Shown piece after piece: positions 13,001-22,964 of a stretch of DNA of 64,000 nt; position 1 is the stretch's first letter; each line of letters opens with the position of its first letter. Below the pieces are notes generated by a model. That model worked only from the letters and a program-made list of their open reading frames with translations. It ran no database searches and had not been told where the DNA came from. The translations under genes were made by a program, and so were the position numbers. Location: positions 116,831,083 through 116,895,082 of the forward strand of contig JARCOQ010000002.1 of the NCBI GenBank assembly GCA_029207755.1. Reading direction: 5' to 3'. This stretch comes from Chamaea fasciata. Taxonomy: Eukaryota; Chordata; Aves; Passeriformes; Sylviidae.

Positions 13001-16000
13001 CCCTTTGGCAGCACAACCAAGGCTTCAGGATTAGCCCTTGAGACTCTCTTTTGGTAATATACCGTATGTGGCCTGGTGCAGCCTACAGCTCTTCATCCAA
13101 ATCTTCCTCCCTGGGGCGCAGCCCATGGGGCTGTCCCAGTGCTGTGCATGCAGCATTGCCCATGAATGTCCCATGGAATCACAAATCAGAACCAGAAACT
13201 CATCAGACTTGTCCTCAAAACCACAGAGACTCTACATTAGGTGGCATGGCTGGTCAGCTTTTAATTTCTGATGTTCCCCAACATTTATGCGTTTGGGTGC
13301 AAAGGGAGTATGTAGACACTGGTTCCAAAATCATCAATACTGAATACATGCAAGAATCAATAATCCACCATTCCGTGTCATTCAGGTTGCTGCCCAATCA
13401 GCCCACGCTCACGACATGGGGTTCACAGTTCTCTCTGCCAGAGCACAGACAATACTTGATTTAGCATGAAAAGTCAGAAAGTCCCAGAAAAACACTATCT
13501 GACCATGCATGCATTGTGCTGGTACACAGTCAAATGTTTAAAACAAATTTAAACCAGCAGGGTGAATTTCTACCAGAGCAGTGCTTCACATCACGGACCA
13601 CAGCATTGGAACGTGGTCGAGTGCCCTAAAGCTTCTGCATCATCAGCTCATGGCGGCAGGAGGAGCAAGGCAGGCAGCGGGTGACTGTCTTCTGCTCCGT
13701 TTTCTGCTGGTCTCACGTTCACTGCTACCCTGGGCTCTGTCTCCACCCGTGTTTCTCTTTCATCTCAGATTTGAATAGCGAGTTTGCTATTTCCTTTGCT
13801 TCATGCTCAGTCTGCTACTGTGGGACCTGGCCCATAGTAAACATGAGTAATAAACAGAGAAGATGTTATGAGTTCCTTTTTCTTTCTCAGAAGCTCAGGC
13901 CAGCAACCTGCTCTGCTCATCCCTGTTCATACCCAGACACAAAGACTGACCCAGCAGACAGAATGGAGTCTGCAAGGGAGCAGATCATCTGTAGCGATTC
14001 TTCAGGTCTCCCCTGCTCACCCACGGGGACTCCTTCCTTCCCTACCTTTCTGTCCTGTCCATGGAGAGCAGACATCACTGTCTAAAAACAGACCTGGTCC
14101 TTCCAGGGTTTTCTGTTTAAAAATGTGGCAGACCGACAGAGAAGCAAACCCACTGAGTTCCGTGCTGACCTGGGTGACTGAACTGGGTCCTGCAGCTCAC
14201 CTGGCAGGGCCTGGCCGTGACCTGAGCACTCATGACCATTGTGTGGGTCTGGACAAAACCCAGACCTTGACAGATACACTTTGCTGTCCCGAGGCAGGGT
14301 GAGCCTCAACGCCTGGAAGCCATACAGAGATGGAGTCAAGCAGGAGCAATGGCACAAAAGGGCTGTGGGGGTAGCACACCTGACATGGGCAACTCTGTGG
14401 AGAACAGCGCTGGGCACTGGCCACTGTGAGCCCTGGCAGCGCCTCTGAAGCCTTCCTGTTTGAGGCAACAGGGGTGGTCATGCCAGGCAGCTGTGCTCCA
14501 AGCCCAGGGCTCCCTGACCTGGCTCTGCCCAGCTCCCAGACTTCGCTGGCTCCTGCTGCATCCTCGATCAAGCCATCGGCCTGGCCAGCCTCCTTTCCCA
14601 TCCTCTCACATTTCCTGGCTCAGAGGAAGCAGCAGCAGATGTGTGAGCTGTTTGCTTTGTGCCGAGGCCGCACGGGAGTTACCTGCACTCAGCCCAGACG
14701 CTCTGTTTCCAAACGAAACACAAGGACTAAGCCAAGACCATCGAAATGCGGCCAAGCCTTGGTCACTACCAGCTGCCAGGCCAGCCCTGTCCCTGCACGG
14801 CGCAGAGCCAGGCAGCCACGCACTGGACACTCTTCTGGGTGTGCCCCACGGCCCCGCACACCCCAGCTCCTCTGCGGGGTGCGCTCTCCCTCCAGCCTGG
14901 CCCCACACTCGCAGTCAGGAGCCCAGCCGCCATCTCCGATTGCATTTCCAGAACGCCTTCCCACACGGCGAGCAGCACTGAGCAGGAAGGCACGGACAAG
15001 GAAAGAGGGGGGCCTCCCTTCGGGGGCTGTGCAGCCCAGACACCCCTGCACACGCCTGGGGCTGCCATGCTCACGCAAGGACACTTGGCATCCCTGCTGT
15101 GACCCCGGCCCTGAACCCACCCCTGACTCCTTCCCCAGCTCTGTCCCCAGCCCTACCCCATGCCCACCCATCCCAGACTGGGACAGTGTGTAGTGCTGCC
15201 CTGCATACACCAAACCCAAATCTCCCCTGACCTACATCTTCCTCCTCATCTCCCATTCACTTCTTCTGCCCAGACTTTTCCCTAATCCTACCTTGACCTG
15301 TCCCCAAACCCCCGATCTATGCCATCCTACACTTGCCCTCGCCCCACATGCCTTCTCTATTCCACACCTGGCCCTTGCTCCTACCCAATTCCTCCTTCCT
15401 GCCACACTCCTACCCTATCCCCTGTACTCACTCCCCAACAAGCCCCTCTCCAGCGCTCCCACACCATCAGTCACTTGCACGCACACACACACCGCCCCCC
15501 ACAGCCCATCCTCCCCAGCCCACATTCACACCCCCCATGCCCCTGCAGTGTACCCACAGGGCACACATAGACCATTCTTTCTTGCCAGCTCCAAATTTTC
15601 CTCCAGGGTGACCTAGAGACCCTTTTTCCTGGCCAAGTCACAGGACCTCCTCCAGCCTTGTCTTATGGACTCCAGAATTCCTGTTCTTCCCGTCCCCTTG
15701 GGCACCTCTCAACAACCTGGCGCCAGAGCTTCTCCTGGTCCCAGCCAGACATCCCCATGCCCCACACCTCCAGCAAAGAACTGCCCCCAGTGCCACTGGT
15801 GCTTGTCCCGATGGGCAGCCGGGATGCTGCCATGGTTGGCAGTGCCTCACGGCACCCCCACACCTGCCCTCATCCCAGGTCAGGCAGGTGGCATCACCTG
15901 TCCCCAGGAACCAGGGCTCCAGGGCCTGAGCTGCAACAGAAACCCCAAACACAGGGAACACAGAACACACAGAATCCAAACGGCATTGCTCGCTCATCAT

Positions 16001-18352
16001 GGGGTCACAGAGCTTTTGGAGACCCAGCAGCTCTCCAGCTCCAGCTGCGACCTCTTGCCACATAAAGGCTGGTGCAGCAGCACGTGTCTCAGCTCATTAG
16101 CTCATTAGCATAAATAATGCTAATGCTCACAACCAGCCTTACCAACACTGATTAACTTGGGCTAATGACCTCACAGGGGAAGAGAGAAGTTCGAAGCCTG
16201 GCTACAGGCAGTTTCCCAGAGGCAGTATCATGTTCCTTAGCCCCGTTTTGAGTGTCCTGGCTGCAAGGTAGCTCCACACTGATGCAAGCAAGGCCTGGCA
16301 CAGCAGGACCCACCCCAAGAGAGGCCCACACCGTGCTCTACATGATGGGCAGCCTTGTGGTGGGCTGATGTCAGTGGCATTGCCCACTACTTGCACACAG
16401 AAAGGATGTGCATGACTTGGCCCCATTCTGGACTCACACCAAGCGTGGGGACCTCCGCTCTGGCATTCCTGCCGCAAATGCTGCCCATCAAAGCCATGAC
16501 ACCTGCACCGAACACCCTGCAGTGGCAGGTCTCCCACCCCAAGCTGCTCACAGCCCTGGCTGTGCCCCTGCCAAGCTCAGGCCTCGATACCTGTACTTAC
16601 CTGCAAGAAGCAGGTCCCAACGGGGGTGTTCTCCTTCAGGGACACATTGTAGAAGTTACTCCTGAACACTGGCTCATTGTCATTGACATCCTGCAAGGCC
16701 ACGTGCACCACAGCTGAGGAGGAGAGGGCAGGGCTTCCCCGGTCAGTGGCCAGCACAGTGAGCTGAGGCTGAGGGTCCTTCTCATAATCCAGTGGGGCAG
16801 CAGTGGTGATGATGCCAGTGTCAGGGTCAATGGTAAACCAGCTGGAGTGGGTGTCATGTCCGTGTAGAATGCTGTACCGCACCTCCCCATTGGGACCCTG
16901 GTCCTTGTCACGAGCTGTCACCTGCAGGACAAAGCTGCCTGGGTACACCACTTCAGGGATGCTCTGCTTGTACTCCTGCTGGTCAAAGAGCGGGGGATTG
17001 TCATTAACATCCATCACCTGCAGCACAAAGGCTGATTCTGCCCGGAGTGGGGGTGTTCCTGAGTCAGTAGCTGTCACCCGCAGATCATAGGAGTCTCTTT
17101 CTTCCCGATCCAGAAGTTGGTCCACGCAGATCAGATAGATGATGTTGTCCTTGGTAGTGAGGGCAAACTTGCCATCTCCTCCCTCCAGTGTGACATTGAC
17201 ATTGGAGTACTCTCCATAGTCTGGATCGGAAACAGAAATGCGTGCCACATACTGCCCGGGCTGGGCTCCCTCGGAGATCTGTGGGGAGCCATCCTCACTC
17301 AGAAAGATGATAGTCATGGTGGGCTGGTTGTCATTGTAGTCACGCACGTGGATGGTAACAAAGGCTGTGGTGACCTCAGGATGGACAGCCTTATCCCTTG
17401 CCTGCACCACCAGCTCATGCACCTTCCTCACTTCATAGTCCAGACCCTTGTTGAGCTTGATGACCCCAGTCCGGGCGTCAATGGTGAAGTACTGGTCAGG
17501 ATCACTCTGCCGTCGGTTGATCTCATAAATCACATCCCCATTGTCACCCTCGTCTGCATCAGAGGCAAAGACCTGCAGGATGCTGCTGCCAGGTTTCAGA
17601 TTCTCTGAAATGAGTGTATGATAGCGGCTCTGGTTGAAGCTGGGGGCATTGTCGTTGATGTCCTGAATGGACACATCCAGTGTCATCTGGGTGCTCCGGG
17701 GAGGAGAACCACCATCGTAGGCTTCCAACAGCAGTGAGTACAACGAGCGGTTCTCCCGATCCAGAACATTGCTGACCACCAGGTCCAAATACAGGACCCC
17801 ATTGGGTCCTCGACGCGTTTCCAGGCGGAAGGCCTGCCCCACATTCCCTCCCTTAATCATATAGCCTTGTGTGTTCAGGAGGCCACTGTCAGCATCAAAG
17901 GCTGGGTCCAAGGGAAACCTGCTGCCAATGGGTGTGTGCTCCGGGATCTGAAAGGTGCTGTGCTGTTTGGGAAATGCTGGAGCATGGTCATTGATGTCAT
18001 TCACTTGGATGTTCACTTCTACTGTGATGCCCTCCGGGGTGACAGCAATGAAGCTGTAGTGGTCCCGAGTCTCCCGGTCCAGGACACGAGCTGTTTTGAT
18101 GATCCCAGTATTCTCATCTATCCCCAGGTCAGTGGAGACACCGCTGCCCTCCTGTGCTGAGATGAAATACATGTAGGCACTAGTTTCAGGGGGTAGGCCA
18201 GCGCTGATGTCCCCAATGATGGTGCCAGCCGGCTGCTCCTCATCTATTTGTAGATCCAGGGTGCCCAGGACAGCAGAGCCCATCCCTGCTCTCAGGCCCC
18301 CAAGAATAAACAGCTCCAGCAGAAGCATTGTTGACCTCTTCATTTGCTCCAT
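54..18352 (-). CDS. DCHS1: DCHS1 (dachsous cadherin-related 1), 5' part, five coding exons, runs off the left edge
   Basis: Large single-pass protocadherin at the cell surface. In the family it binds FAT4 on the adjacent cell and acts in planar polarity and Hippo signalling. Joining 18352-16601, 3098-2910, 2808-2577, 1607-1371 and 1073-54 gives 1143 codons in one open frame with GT-AG introns and matching phases. Residues 1-27 look like a signal peptide (MLLLELFILGG core). Cadherin linkers occur near residues 119 (DINDHAP), 231 (DINDNAP), 338 (DYNDNQP), 448 (DVNDNPP), 555 (DVNDNEP), 662 (DTNDNRP), 866 (DVNDNVP), 973 (EDDNGP) and 1085 (DENDNSP). That makes ten full repeats and the start of an eleventh. 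The linker between repeats 7 and 8 lacks DxNDN (VSPPVF there), as I recall it does in human DCHS1. The mature N-terminus LDLQIDEEQPAG and the phrase FISAQEGSGV match DCHS1 rather than DCHS2. The rest of the ectodomain, membrane segment and cytoplasmic tail lie outside the window. Confidence 0.95.
1074..1370 (-). other. DCHS1 intron 4
   Basis: 297 bp with good splice signals. It contains a perfect 12-bp inverted repeat built on E-box cores (1208-1233, reported separately). Otherwise nothing recognisable. Confidence 0.85.
1208..1233. repeat. Perfect 12-bp inverted repeat with paired E-boxes
   Basis: The arms CAGCACCTGTGC (1208-1219) and GCACAGGTGCTG (1222-1233) are exact reverse complements, separated by AA. 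Each arm holds a CACCTG/CAGGTG core, and a further CAGGTG lies at 1196-1201. It sits in the short DCHS1 intron 4. Confidence 0.8.
1371..1607 (-). CDS. DCHS1: DCHS1 coding exon 4 (end of repeat 7, start of repeat 8)
   Basis: 237 nt. It is entered and left after one base of a codon. The acceptor is TTTTCTTCCTCAG before GTGTCATC; the donor is GTATGG at 1370-1365. It encodes VISLSWSLSGKANTLV, then VQLVISAQDGGGLQAQPNAR and VNISIVEG. The canonical Asp-rich linker is replaced by EGTVSPPVFEQ, so calcium binding at the 7/8 junction is probably weak or absent. Confidence 0.92.
1608..2576 (-). other. DCHS1 intron 3
   Basis: 969 bp of non-repetitive sequence with good GT-AG borders. I see no repeat or RNA gene. 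Confidence 0.85.
2577..2808 (-). CDS. DCHS1: DCHS1 coding exon 3 (end of repeat 6, most of repeat 7)
   Basis: 232 nt, starting in phase 0 and ending after one base of a Gly codon. The acceptor is GCCTCCTCAG before GGCGGCCTG; the donor is GTGAGA at 2576-2571. It contains the linker DTNDNRPVF and the strand motif VTYRIVLGNSPPLFSLN. The intron before it (2809-2909) is only 101 bp. Confidence 0.93.
2910..3098 (-). CDS. DCHS1: DCHS1 coding exon 2 (part of cadherin repeat 6)
   Basis: 63 codons, phase 0 at both ends. The acceptor is CCCTCACACAG before GTAACAGCC; the donor is GTGAGT at 2909-2904. It encodes VTATDADSGAFGSLSYSIGS and ends in FTITAVDG. This continues TCFLQ of the previous exon and runs into GGLNSMVYVKVFL of the next, as in vertebrate DCHS1. 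Confidence 0.93.
4189..4265. repeat. Local tandem duplication, 41-bp unit
   Basis: The segment beginning CCCACCTAGAGCTCACTGCC at 4189 is repeated at 4230 with a 41-bp period and one or two mismatches. A looser repeat built on CTGTGCCTCTGCCAT lies at about 4400-4480. Confidence 0.8.
6480..6886 (+). mobile_element. CR1 LINE, truncated 3' end
   Basis: Contains the avian CR1 3' block: GGGATTGTGCAGCCTGGAGA, then a block ending near TTCTTCCCTGTAAGAGTAGT, then GCCCAGAGAAGCTATGGCTG, and the terminal TTTAAGGTCCCTTCCAACCC. No open reverse-transcriptase frame remains. It lies sense to the plus strand, so antisense to DCHS1. Confidence 0.88.
7200..9486 (+). mobile_element. CR1 LINE fragments including decayed reverse transcriptase
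   Basis: Two partly overlapping pieces of CR1 ORF2 can be seen. At 7500-7680 the translation includes DFRKDFDTFSHSRHIQGRML. From about 7990 it includes KSTRRASV, then EDPGNYKTISITLIPGKVME (8300-8360) and VPQGSILPPVLFGIFINNLV with VADD (8635-8740). These are reverse-transcriptase motifs broken by stops and frameshifts. The 3' end reaches CAACCATTCTGTGA at 9485. The whole is inactive. Its left edge is uncertain. Confidence 0.8.
10735..10893 (+). mobile_element. CR1 LINE, short 3' end
   Basis: Begins in AGAGAAGCTGTGGCTGCCCC and ends with TTTAAGGTCCCTTCCCACCC and CTGATTCTGTGA, the typical CR1 terminus. Confidence 0.85.
11605..12000 (+). mobile_element. CR1 LINE, truncated 3' end
   Basis: Shows GGAGACAGGCTGGGCAAGAT, then GGGAAGAAGTTTGTCCCTGT and GGTGAGGCCCTGGCACAGGT, and ends in TGATATTTAAGGTTCCTTCC and CTGGGATTC. 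Both flanks (11230-11600 and 12000-12480) are G-rich and otherwise unremarkable. Confidence 0.87.
15190..15560. repeat. G-poor, C-rich low-complexity tract
   Basis: About 370 bp of C/T/A-rich sequence with very few G on the plus strand, ending in a short CACACA run and C-runs at 15478-15500. The DCHS1 transcript strand is therefore G-rich and C-poor here. Short open frames across it are by-products of the composition. Confidence 0.7.
16103..16175. promoter_or_regulatory. Candidate enhancer: ATTA-rich palindrome in DCHS1 intron 1
   Basis: CATTAGCAT (16103-16111) and ATGCTAATG (16117-16125) are perfect inverted arms around AAATA. Another CATTAG lies at 16095-16100, and GATTAA, CTAATGA and TGACCTCA follow by 16175. 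ATTA cores and the octamer-like ATGCTAAT are typical of homeodomain and POU sites, and TGACCTCA is a nuclear-receptor half-site type. Function is inferred. The element lies about 430 bp inside the intron from exon 1. Confidence 0.4.
16601..18352 (-). CDS. DCHS1: DCHS1 coding exon 1 (start codon, signal peptide, cadherin repeats 1-5 and start of 6)
   Basis: 584 codons. I chose the ATG at 18352-18350, in the context CCAGCC-ATG-G with G at -3 and +4. The open frame extends three codons further to a TTG, which is not a likely start. Four early Met codons exist (residues 1, 4, 9 and 24), so a slightly later start is possible, but residue 1 has the best context. The exon ends at TGC TTC TTG CAG, followed by GTAAGT (16600-16595), in phase 0. 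Five linker motifs define repeats 1 to 5. DRE and LDRE motifs are present in most repeats, for example LDRETRD near residue 91, LDREERD near 414 and LDYEKDP near 521. Confidence 0.95.
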
Positions 18353-18415
18353 GGCTGGCAACCAGCAGAGCAGAGGGTGGCTTGATCTCCTTTGCAGAGT
18401 TTGCTTTAATCCTGC
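18353..18415 (-). other. DCHS1: DCHS1 5' UTR part of the first coding exon, with candidate splice acceptor
   Basis: On the minus strand a pyrimidine-rich stretch ends in CTGCATTCCAG with its AG at 18417-18416. This gives 63 nt of leader before the ATG. An acceptor here is expected because no promoter-like island lies immediately upstream, while a CpG island lies 3.5-4.5 kb upstream. The acceptor is inferred from sequence only. Confidence 0.5.
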
Positions 18416-20213
18416 CTGGAATGCAGACCAGAGGATACTGATTAAGAGGGAGCAATGGAAGGACAGAAAACAGCCTGGAGAGGGAAGGCCTGCCAGGTAC
18501 CTGCTGCCCGATCGCTATGTATCACCAGTCCCTCCACAAGAAGCAAATGCGACAATATGTCAGAGGCTGCCCAGAACAAAGGCCTGGGACAGCACCTGAA
18601 GTCAGCCCAGCAGGTCACGCCTGACAGTGCACCGAGGTGAGCAGCTAGGACCGTGTCACATAAGTGCTTCCTACATCCTCAAGTGCTCTTTCCAACCGCT
18701 GCCTGCATGGCAGCACTGGCATCAGCTGCTCCAGAGCAGCATGCCCCTGTGTCTTTAACAGCTGAATGCTTCCTGTGAGGTTCAGAGCCTGTCTGCAAGA
18801 GGACAGAGGTTTTTAGGCAAACAGCAGCCTTGCATCTCTCCACCCTGAAAAAAGCTGGTCTCAAATTACCAGATAGCTCAGCGAGTCACTGGTTGAGACC
18901 CTAGCCCCCACCCCTCTCTCTCTCCAGCAGTGTGCCTTTTAGGACCTCAGGGATATAGGTGCCAAAAACCCATGAAGTGCAAATCTGGTGTCCCTGGGAA
19001 GGAGCACAGAACTCGAGTGGGCTTCCATCCAGTGAACAATAAATCAAAAAGGATGTATTGCAAAGGAAGGATGTGCCCGCAGCTGGGAATGCCCGGGATA
19101 AAATCAGACCATGCTCATTGTTTAGGCTGGCACGGAGATCTGTGGGTGCCCCAAGCTGGTACCATGGAGGGCGGTGGCAGTGCAGTAGGAACGCAGCGAC
19201 TCCCTCCGAGCTGCCAGCTGCTCCGTCCCACACCCTCCGCTGCTCACTCCCCTCCTTTGTCTCCTCGCTGCTCCTTGCTGGCTCCGACTCCTTCCCTCCC
19301 TTTCCCCGGTAACTGCATTTCATTGCAGCAGTGGGGGAGGGACGCACAGCCAGCCACAGCTCCTGCAGCACTGCGGCCGGACACGGCACACATGCCGGAC
19401 ACGCTCCCCGTGCCCACGGGCTGCCGGCCCCCTGCACTGCCCCTCCCTCCCGAAAACAGCCAGAACAACCCAGCGGCCAGAGAGCTGCTGTAGAACACCA
19501 ACCCCAACACCCGCTCAGCCCCAGCGAACGAGGCTTCGTGGTCTGCAGGGATGGCGGCAGCATGAGCTCACACTTGGACTCTCTTGAAAGCGTTTGCTGC
19601 TGGTCCCATAACCACACTCAGGAGCCGCTCATGTCAGATGCAGGAGCAAGAACCTCCCTGTCTTGGGGGATGGAGGTGGCTGGCAGTGCCTCCTTTGGGG
19701 ACTAAGAATATCAGCCCTTGACCAAAGAGCCCCATGGCGGTGTTAACCCTTTCCAGGGGACATATGATGGTATGTGGAAATCCTGTTTGTGACAGAAACA
19801 AAATAATTTAAAAGTATTTTCTACTCATAAAGAAATGTTTACTTCAGTGGGCATCCAGTCTGAGGCCTATCCACACATCCTGAGGTCTAAATCCACACGC
19901 TCTTCTTGCATCCAGCAGGTGAGAACCCCCACTATGTCCTAGGACCTGGAGTCAAAAGAAGATACTTTTATGGGCTGCGATTAGGGAATCTGCACTAACT
20001 CAGTGGTCCTAGACAGGTCTGCCTCTCTGTTGGAGCTAGTTCCAGTTCTCCAGATGGAGGGGTAACTTCCTACTCTGAGAACATGCAGTGCTGGGGGAAT
20101 GGGGCCTGAGGTAGCTCCTGTGATGAGACTGCCCCATTCCAATGGTGCTCCAGATGCTCAGGTTATGGGAAGAGCCAGGACAGAGGGTTTAAAGCCTTGG
20201 CAGGAGCTTAGAC

Positions 20214-20265
20214 AAAAAAAAAAAAAAAAAAAAAAGAAAAAGAAAAAAAAAAAAAGAAAGAAAAG
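20214..20265. repeat. A-rich simple repeat
   Basis: 52 bp of nearly pure A, with G interruptions every 4-13 bases (AAAAAG and AAAG units). No retroposon body precedes it. Confidence 0.95.
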
Positions 20266-22250
20266 CAGGTAGGGGGCCGAGATTCCCTGGGGGAACTTCA
20301 GTGACTAAGGACAGGATGAAGCTAACAGTTCTTGGGTAGTGTCTGGAAGAAATCAGAGCACAGACATGGGGAAAAGCCCACCTGGTTTGATAAGTAATGA
20401 TGCTCTTGAGAAGCCAGTGAGGCTTTGTGGGCTGCTGGAGGGGAGGAGAGAAACTTGAAAAGAGAATCTGGGGAGTGTGAAGAGCAGCTGAGAGCACTAG
20501 CACAACCAGGGAACAAAAATTAGTGTCCCTGGGCTGGAAAAATGGTGATGAAAGCCTGTATTGGCTTCTTCAGTTCTATCCTCCCTGGGTGCAGTCGAGT
20601 AGTTTCACAGCAAGCCTATCTTTCAGCAAGAGGTGCAACTGAAGAGTTGGTGACTGCACCAGTCAGAGGTGGGCAGAAGCCATCCTTGGTACCAGCAGAC
20701 CGCTGTTACAATGAGGTCTGCAGGCCTGGGTCAGAGGGAAACAGCAGTGACCTCAGTGGATGCAGAGTCACAAAATCTGAACAGCTGCTTTCAGTTAGCT
20801 GAGAGCTCAGTGCAGGGGCTGGCTTGGCCGGTCCATGTAACGTGAGCCGCAGTGCCCTGCTCCCTTTGTGTCCCTCCCACCACCGGGCACCGAGATCCCT
20901 TGAGAAGAGCGGCAGCAGGAGTCTCTGAACAAAACTGCCAGGATGAGAATCTCTTCACATGGGTCTTTGAGGTCCAGAGCCATAGTGAGAAGGTTGACAC
21001 TAAGGGCAGCTAAAATGGGGCGAGCTGCAACATCCATCTAAGTCTAGGGCTGACAGGTTGAGGCATCAGGGGAGCCCAGCCTACACTTAGCAGATGTGTG
21101 ACATTTTGAAAGAAAAAATAGATGGAATTACACTGGGACCACTGTGTGCACCCTTGCCAGTGGCAGCTTGCGCCTTGTGTCAGCCATGAGAAAGGGAAGT
21201 GGGCTCACAGCAGCCCCAGCAGAGGAGCTGGAAAGATGGCACCCACTGTGCATGCCACAAACAGATGTCAGAGTGCTTGCTGTGCACAGGCTCCATGAAA
21301 GCTGCAGATGCTGCTGATGCCATACCCGAGGTCTGACATGAGAGGCCATGACTCGTGCAATGATGTTTTTGAGACTCCAGTCCAGAAGAGGAAGCCTGTT
21401 TAATCTTTGCTGAGCACTGGTCACTGACCTGGAATATGCTTTCCTCCTGCACATTCACACAGATTCTCTCTCTTTAGTTTCAGATGATCTGCCCTCGGAA
21501 CCATGCACAGCCCTGACTTGCCCGCAGTGCAGCCTTGGGCTAACAATTCGCTTCCAGCCCCTACTCAGTCTACCACTACCTACAGCCCCCTCCGTGCCTC
21601 CCGGCTCTCCTGCCATCTCTCACCTGGGCCTTCAGGACCGGCACCGTTCTGCTCGCTCCCAGCCCGGCCACACAGCCTCATGACCCTCCGATAAGGGCCC
21701 CGAGCAGTCAGAGTGGCAGTCCTTTCCTGCGGATGCAGTTCAGCCCCTAGTGCATCCTTGTGAATCCCATTTTTGTGCCCCACTGGGGCTCCCCGCGGGC
21801 TCTCCTGTCTCTCAGAACGCATCCCCCACAAAGGAAAGTCTAATGAATAATTTCCGCGCCGGAGCCAATTCCCACAGTCCCAGCCTCGGGACATCCCCGC
21901 GCTGCATCGGCCCCTGCCAGACTGTGCCCATCGCCAAAGGCGCTGCGGGGCCTCGCCTGCTCCCTGTACACTGGAGCCCCCGGCTGTCTGGGCTCGCTCT
22001 CCCCTGGAGCTCCGGGCTCCCGGGACTCCCCAGCCGCCGGGCCCAGCGCCCGCTGCCGCTCCCTGTCCCCGTCCCTTGCGCTCTCGGACGTCCCGCACCG
22101 GGCGGCCTCGGTGCCGGCGCTCTGCCAGCCCCGCTCCCCGCTCCGCCCGGGCTCGCAGCCCCCGCCCGGCGCCTTCGCGGTTCCGCTGAGCGCCCTCCCC
22201 TCGGCGGGTCTGCCCTGCAGCGGCACCGTGAGCGCCCGGTCCCGCGCTGC

Positions 22251-22280
22251 CCCGTCCCGTCCCGTCCCGTCCCGTCCCGC
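22251..22280. repeat. CCCGT microsatellite in the CpG island
   Basis: Five exact CCCGT units (22251-22275) and a sixth ending in C. Confidence 0.95.
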
Positions 22281-22517
22281 CCGGCAGCTGCCAGCACCGG
22301 GGCCGCCAGCGAGCCCGGTCCGGCCGCGGGTCCGCGGTGTTGCGCCGCCTCGGGCGCGTCCCCCCGTCGCCCCCCCGCCCTCCCCAGCTCCATTGTCTCC
22401 GCGGCGGAGGCAGAACAAAGCGCCTGGTCCCGGTCCCGGTCCGGTCCCACCGTGCGACGATGCCATCGTGAGGGGCAACGGGCGGGGGACGAGCTAGAGC
22501 CGGTCCCCGGCGCTGGG

Positions 22518-22523
22518 ACTTAC
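22518..22523 (-). other. DCHS1: Candidate splice donor of the DCHS1 non-coding first exon
   Basis: On the minus strand the sequence reads CTCGCAGT followed by GTAAGTCCC, a strong donor match. It is inside the CpG island and upstream of the DCHS1 ATG exon. Joined to the acceptor at 18416 it would give an intron of about 4.1 kb. No transcript evidence is available here. Confidence 0.4.
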
Positions 22524-22964
22524 ACTGCGAGTCCCGTGCCGGCGGCGTTCACATCCCGCAGCGTCCGGCCCCGCCACGACGTCCCGCAGCCTCCCCCTTG
22601 CTCCGGCGCCACGGTCGTTCCGGTGCCGCCGGCCGCTCCAGTGCCCCGAGCGCTCCGGTGCTCCCCCGGTGCCGCGGCCGCCTCGGTGCGGCTGTGGCCC
22701 TGCGGAGCGCTCGGCGGCGGGTCGGCGTTGGCTCGGAGCTGGCTCGGCGCGAAGGCTCCTGCTGAAACCCGACCCAGCGCCGCCCTCAGCCCCCCTCTCC
22801 CTCCGCCGCCCCCCTCCCCGCCCCGCACCGGAGCGCGCCGGCGGAGCGCGGCCTCGAGGCGGCCCCGGGCGGGCGAGCGGGGGTGCGGGCGGTGGGCCGG
22901 TATGGCCGGGCACCGAGGGGTCGGGGAGCAGGATCAGCACGGAGAGGCAGAAACAGCTGGACCT

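Larger units (their letters stand above)
3099..16600 (-). other. DCHS1 intron 1 (first coding intron, 13.5 kb)
   Basis: Bounded by the donor at 16600-16595 and the acceptor AG at 3100-3099. It contains several plus-strand CR1 fragments, a G-poor tract and an ATTA-rich palindrome, all listed separately. The stretches 3100-4180, 4500-6470, 9490-10730, 12480-15190 and 15570-16080 hold no gene or repeat that I recognise. Confidence 0.85.
18416..22517 (-). other. Probable DCHS1 5' UTR intron
   Basis: Lies between the candidate acceptor at 18416 and the candidate donor in the CpG island at 22518-22523. A poly-A tract at 20214-20265 is the only repeat recognised. No coding exon is visible on either strand. 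A moderately GC-rich, pyrimidine-rich block at 19190-19500 could be a secondary promoter, but nothing specific supports that. Confidence 0.45.
21880..22960. promoter_or_regulatory. CpG island, candidate DCHS1 promoter
   Basis: About 1.1 kb of very GC-rich sequence with dense CpG, in sharp contrast to its flanks. It contains GGGCGG/CCGCCC-type runs and a CCCGT microsatellite. It lies upstream of DCHS1 in the minus orientation and carries a minus-strand donor. Long open frames on both strands arise from composition and have no recognisable domain. The island could instead or also drive a plus-strand transcript, but I see no gene downstream on that strand before LCMT2. Confidence 0.65.

Noticed and set aside
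54..18352. DCHS2 or a FAT-family gene instead of DCHS1
   Set aside because: The N-terminal LDLQIDEEQPAG and FISAQEGSGV, the exon joins and the order of linker motifs agree with DCHS1. No EGF or laminin-G module is seen.
18359..18361. DCHS1 start three codons upstream of the chosen ATG
   Set aside because: The codon is TTG, not ATG. The ATG at 18352 has a strong context.
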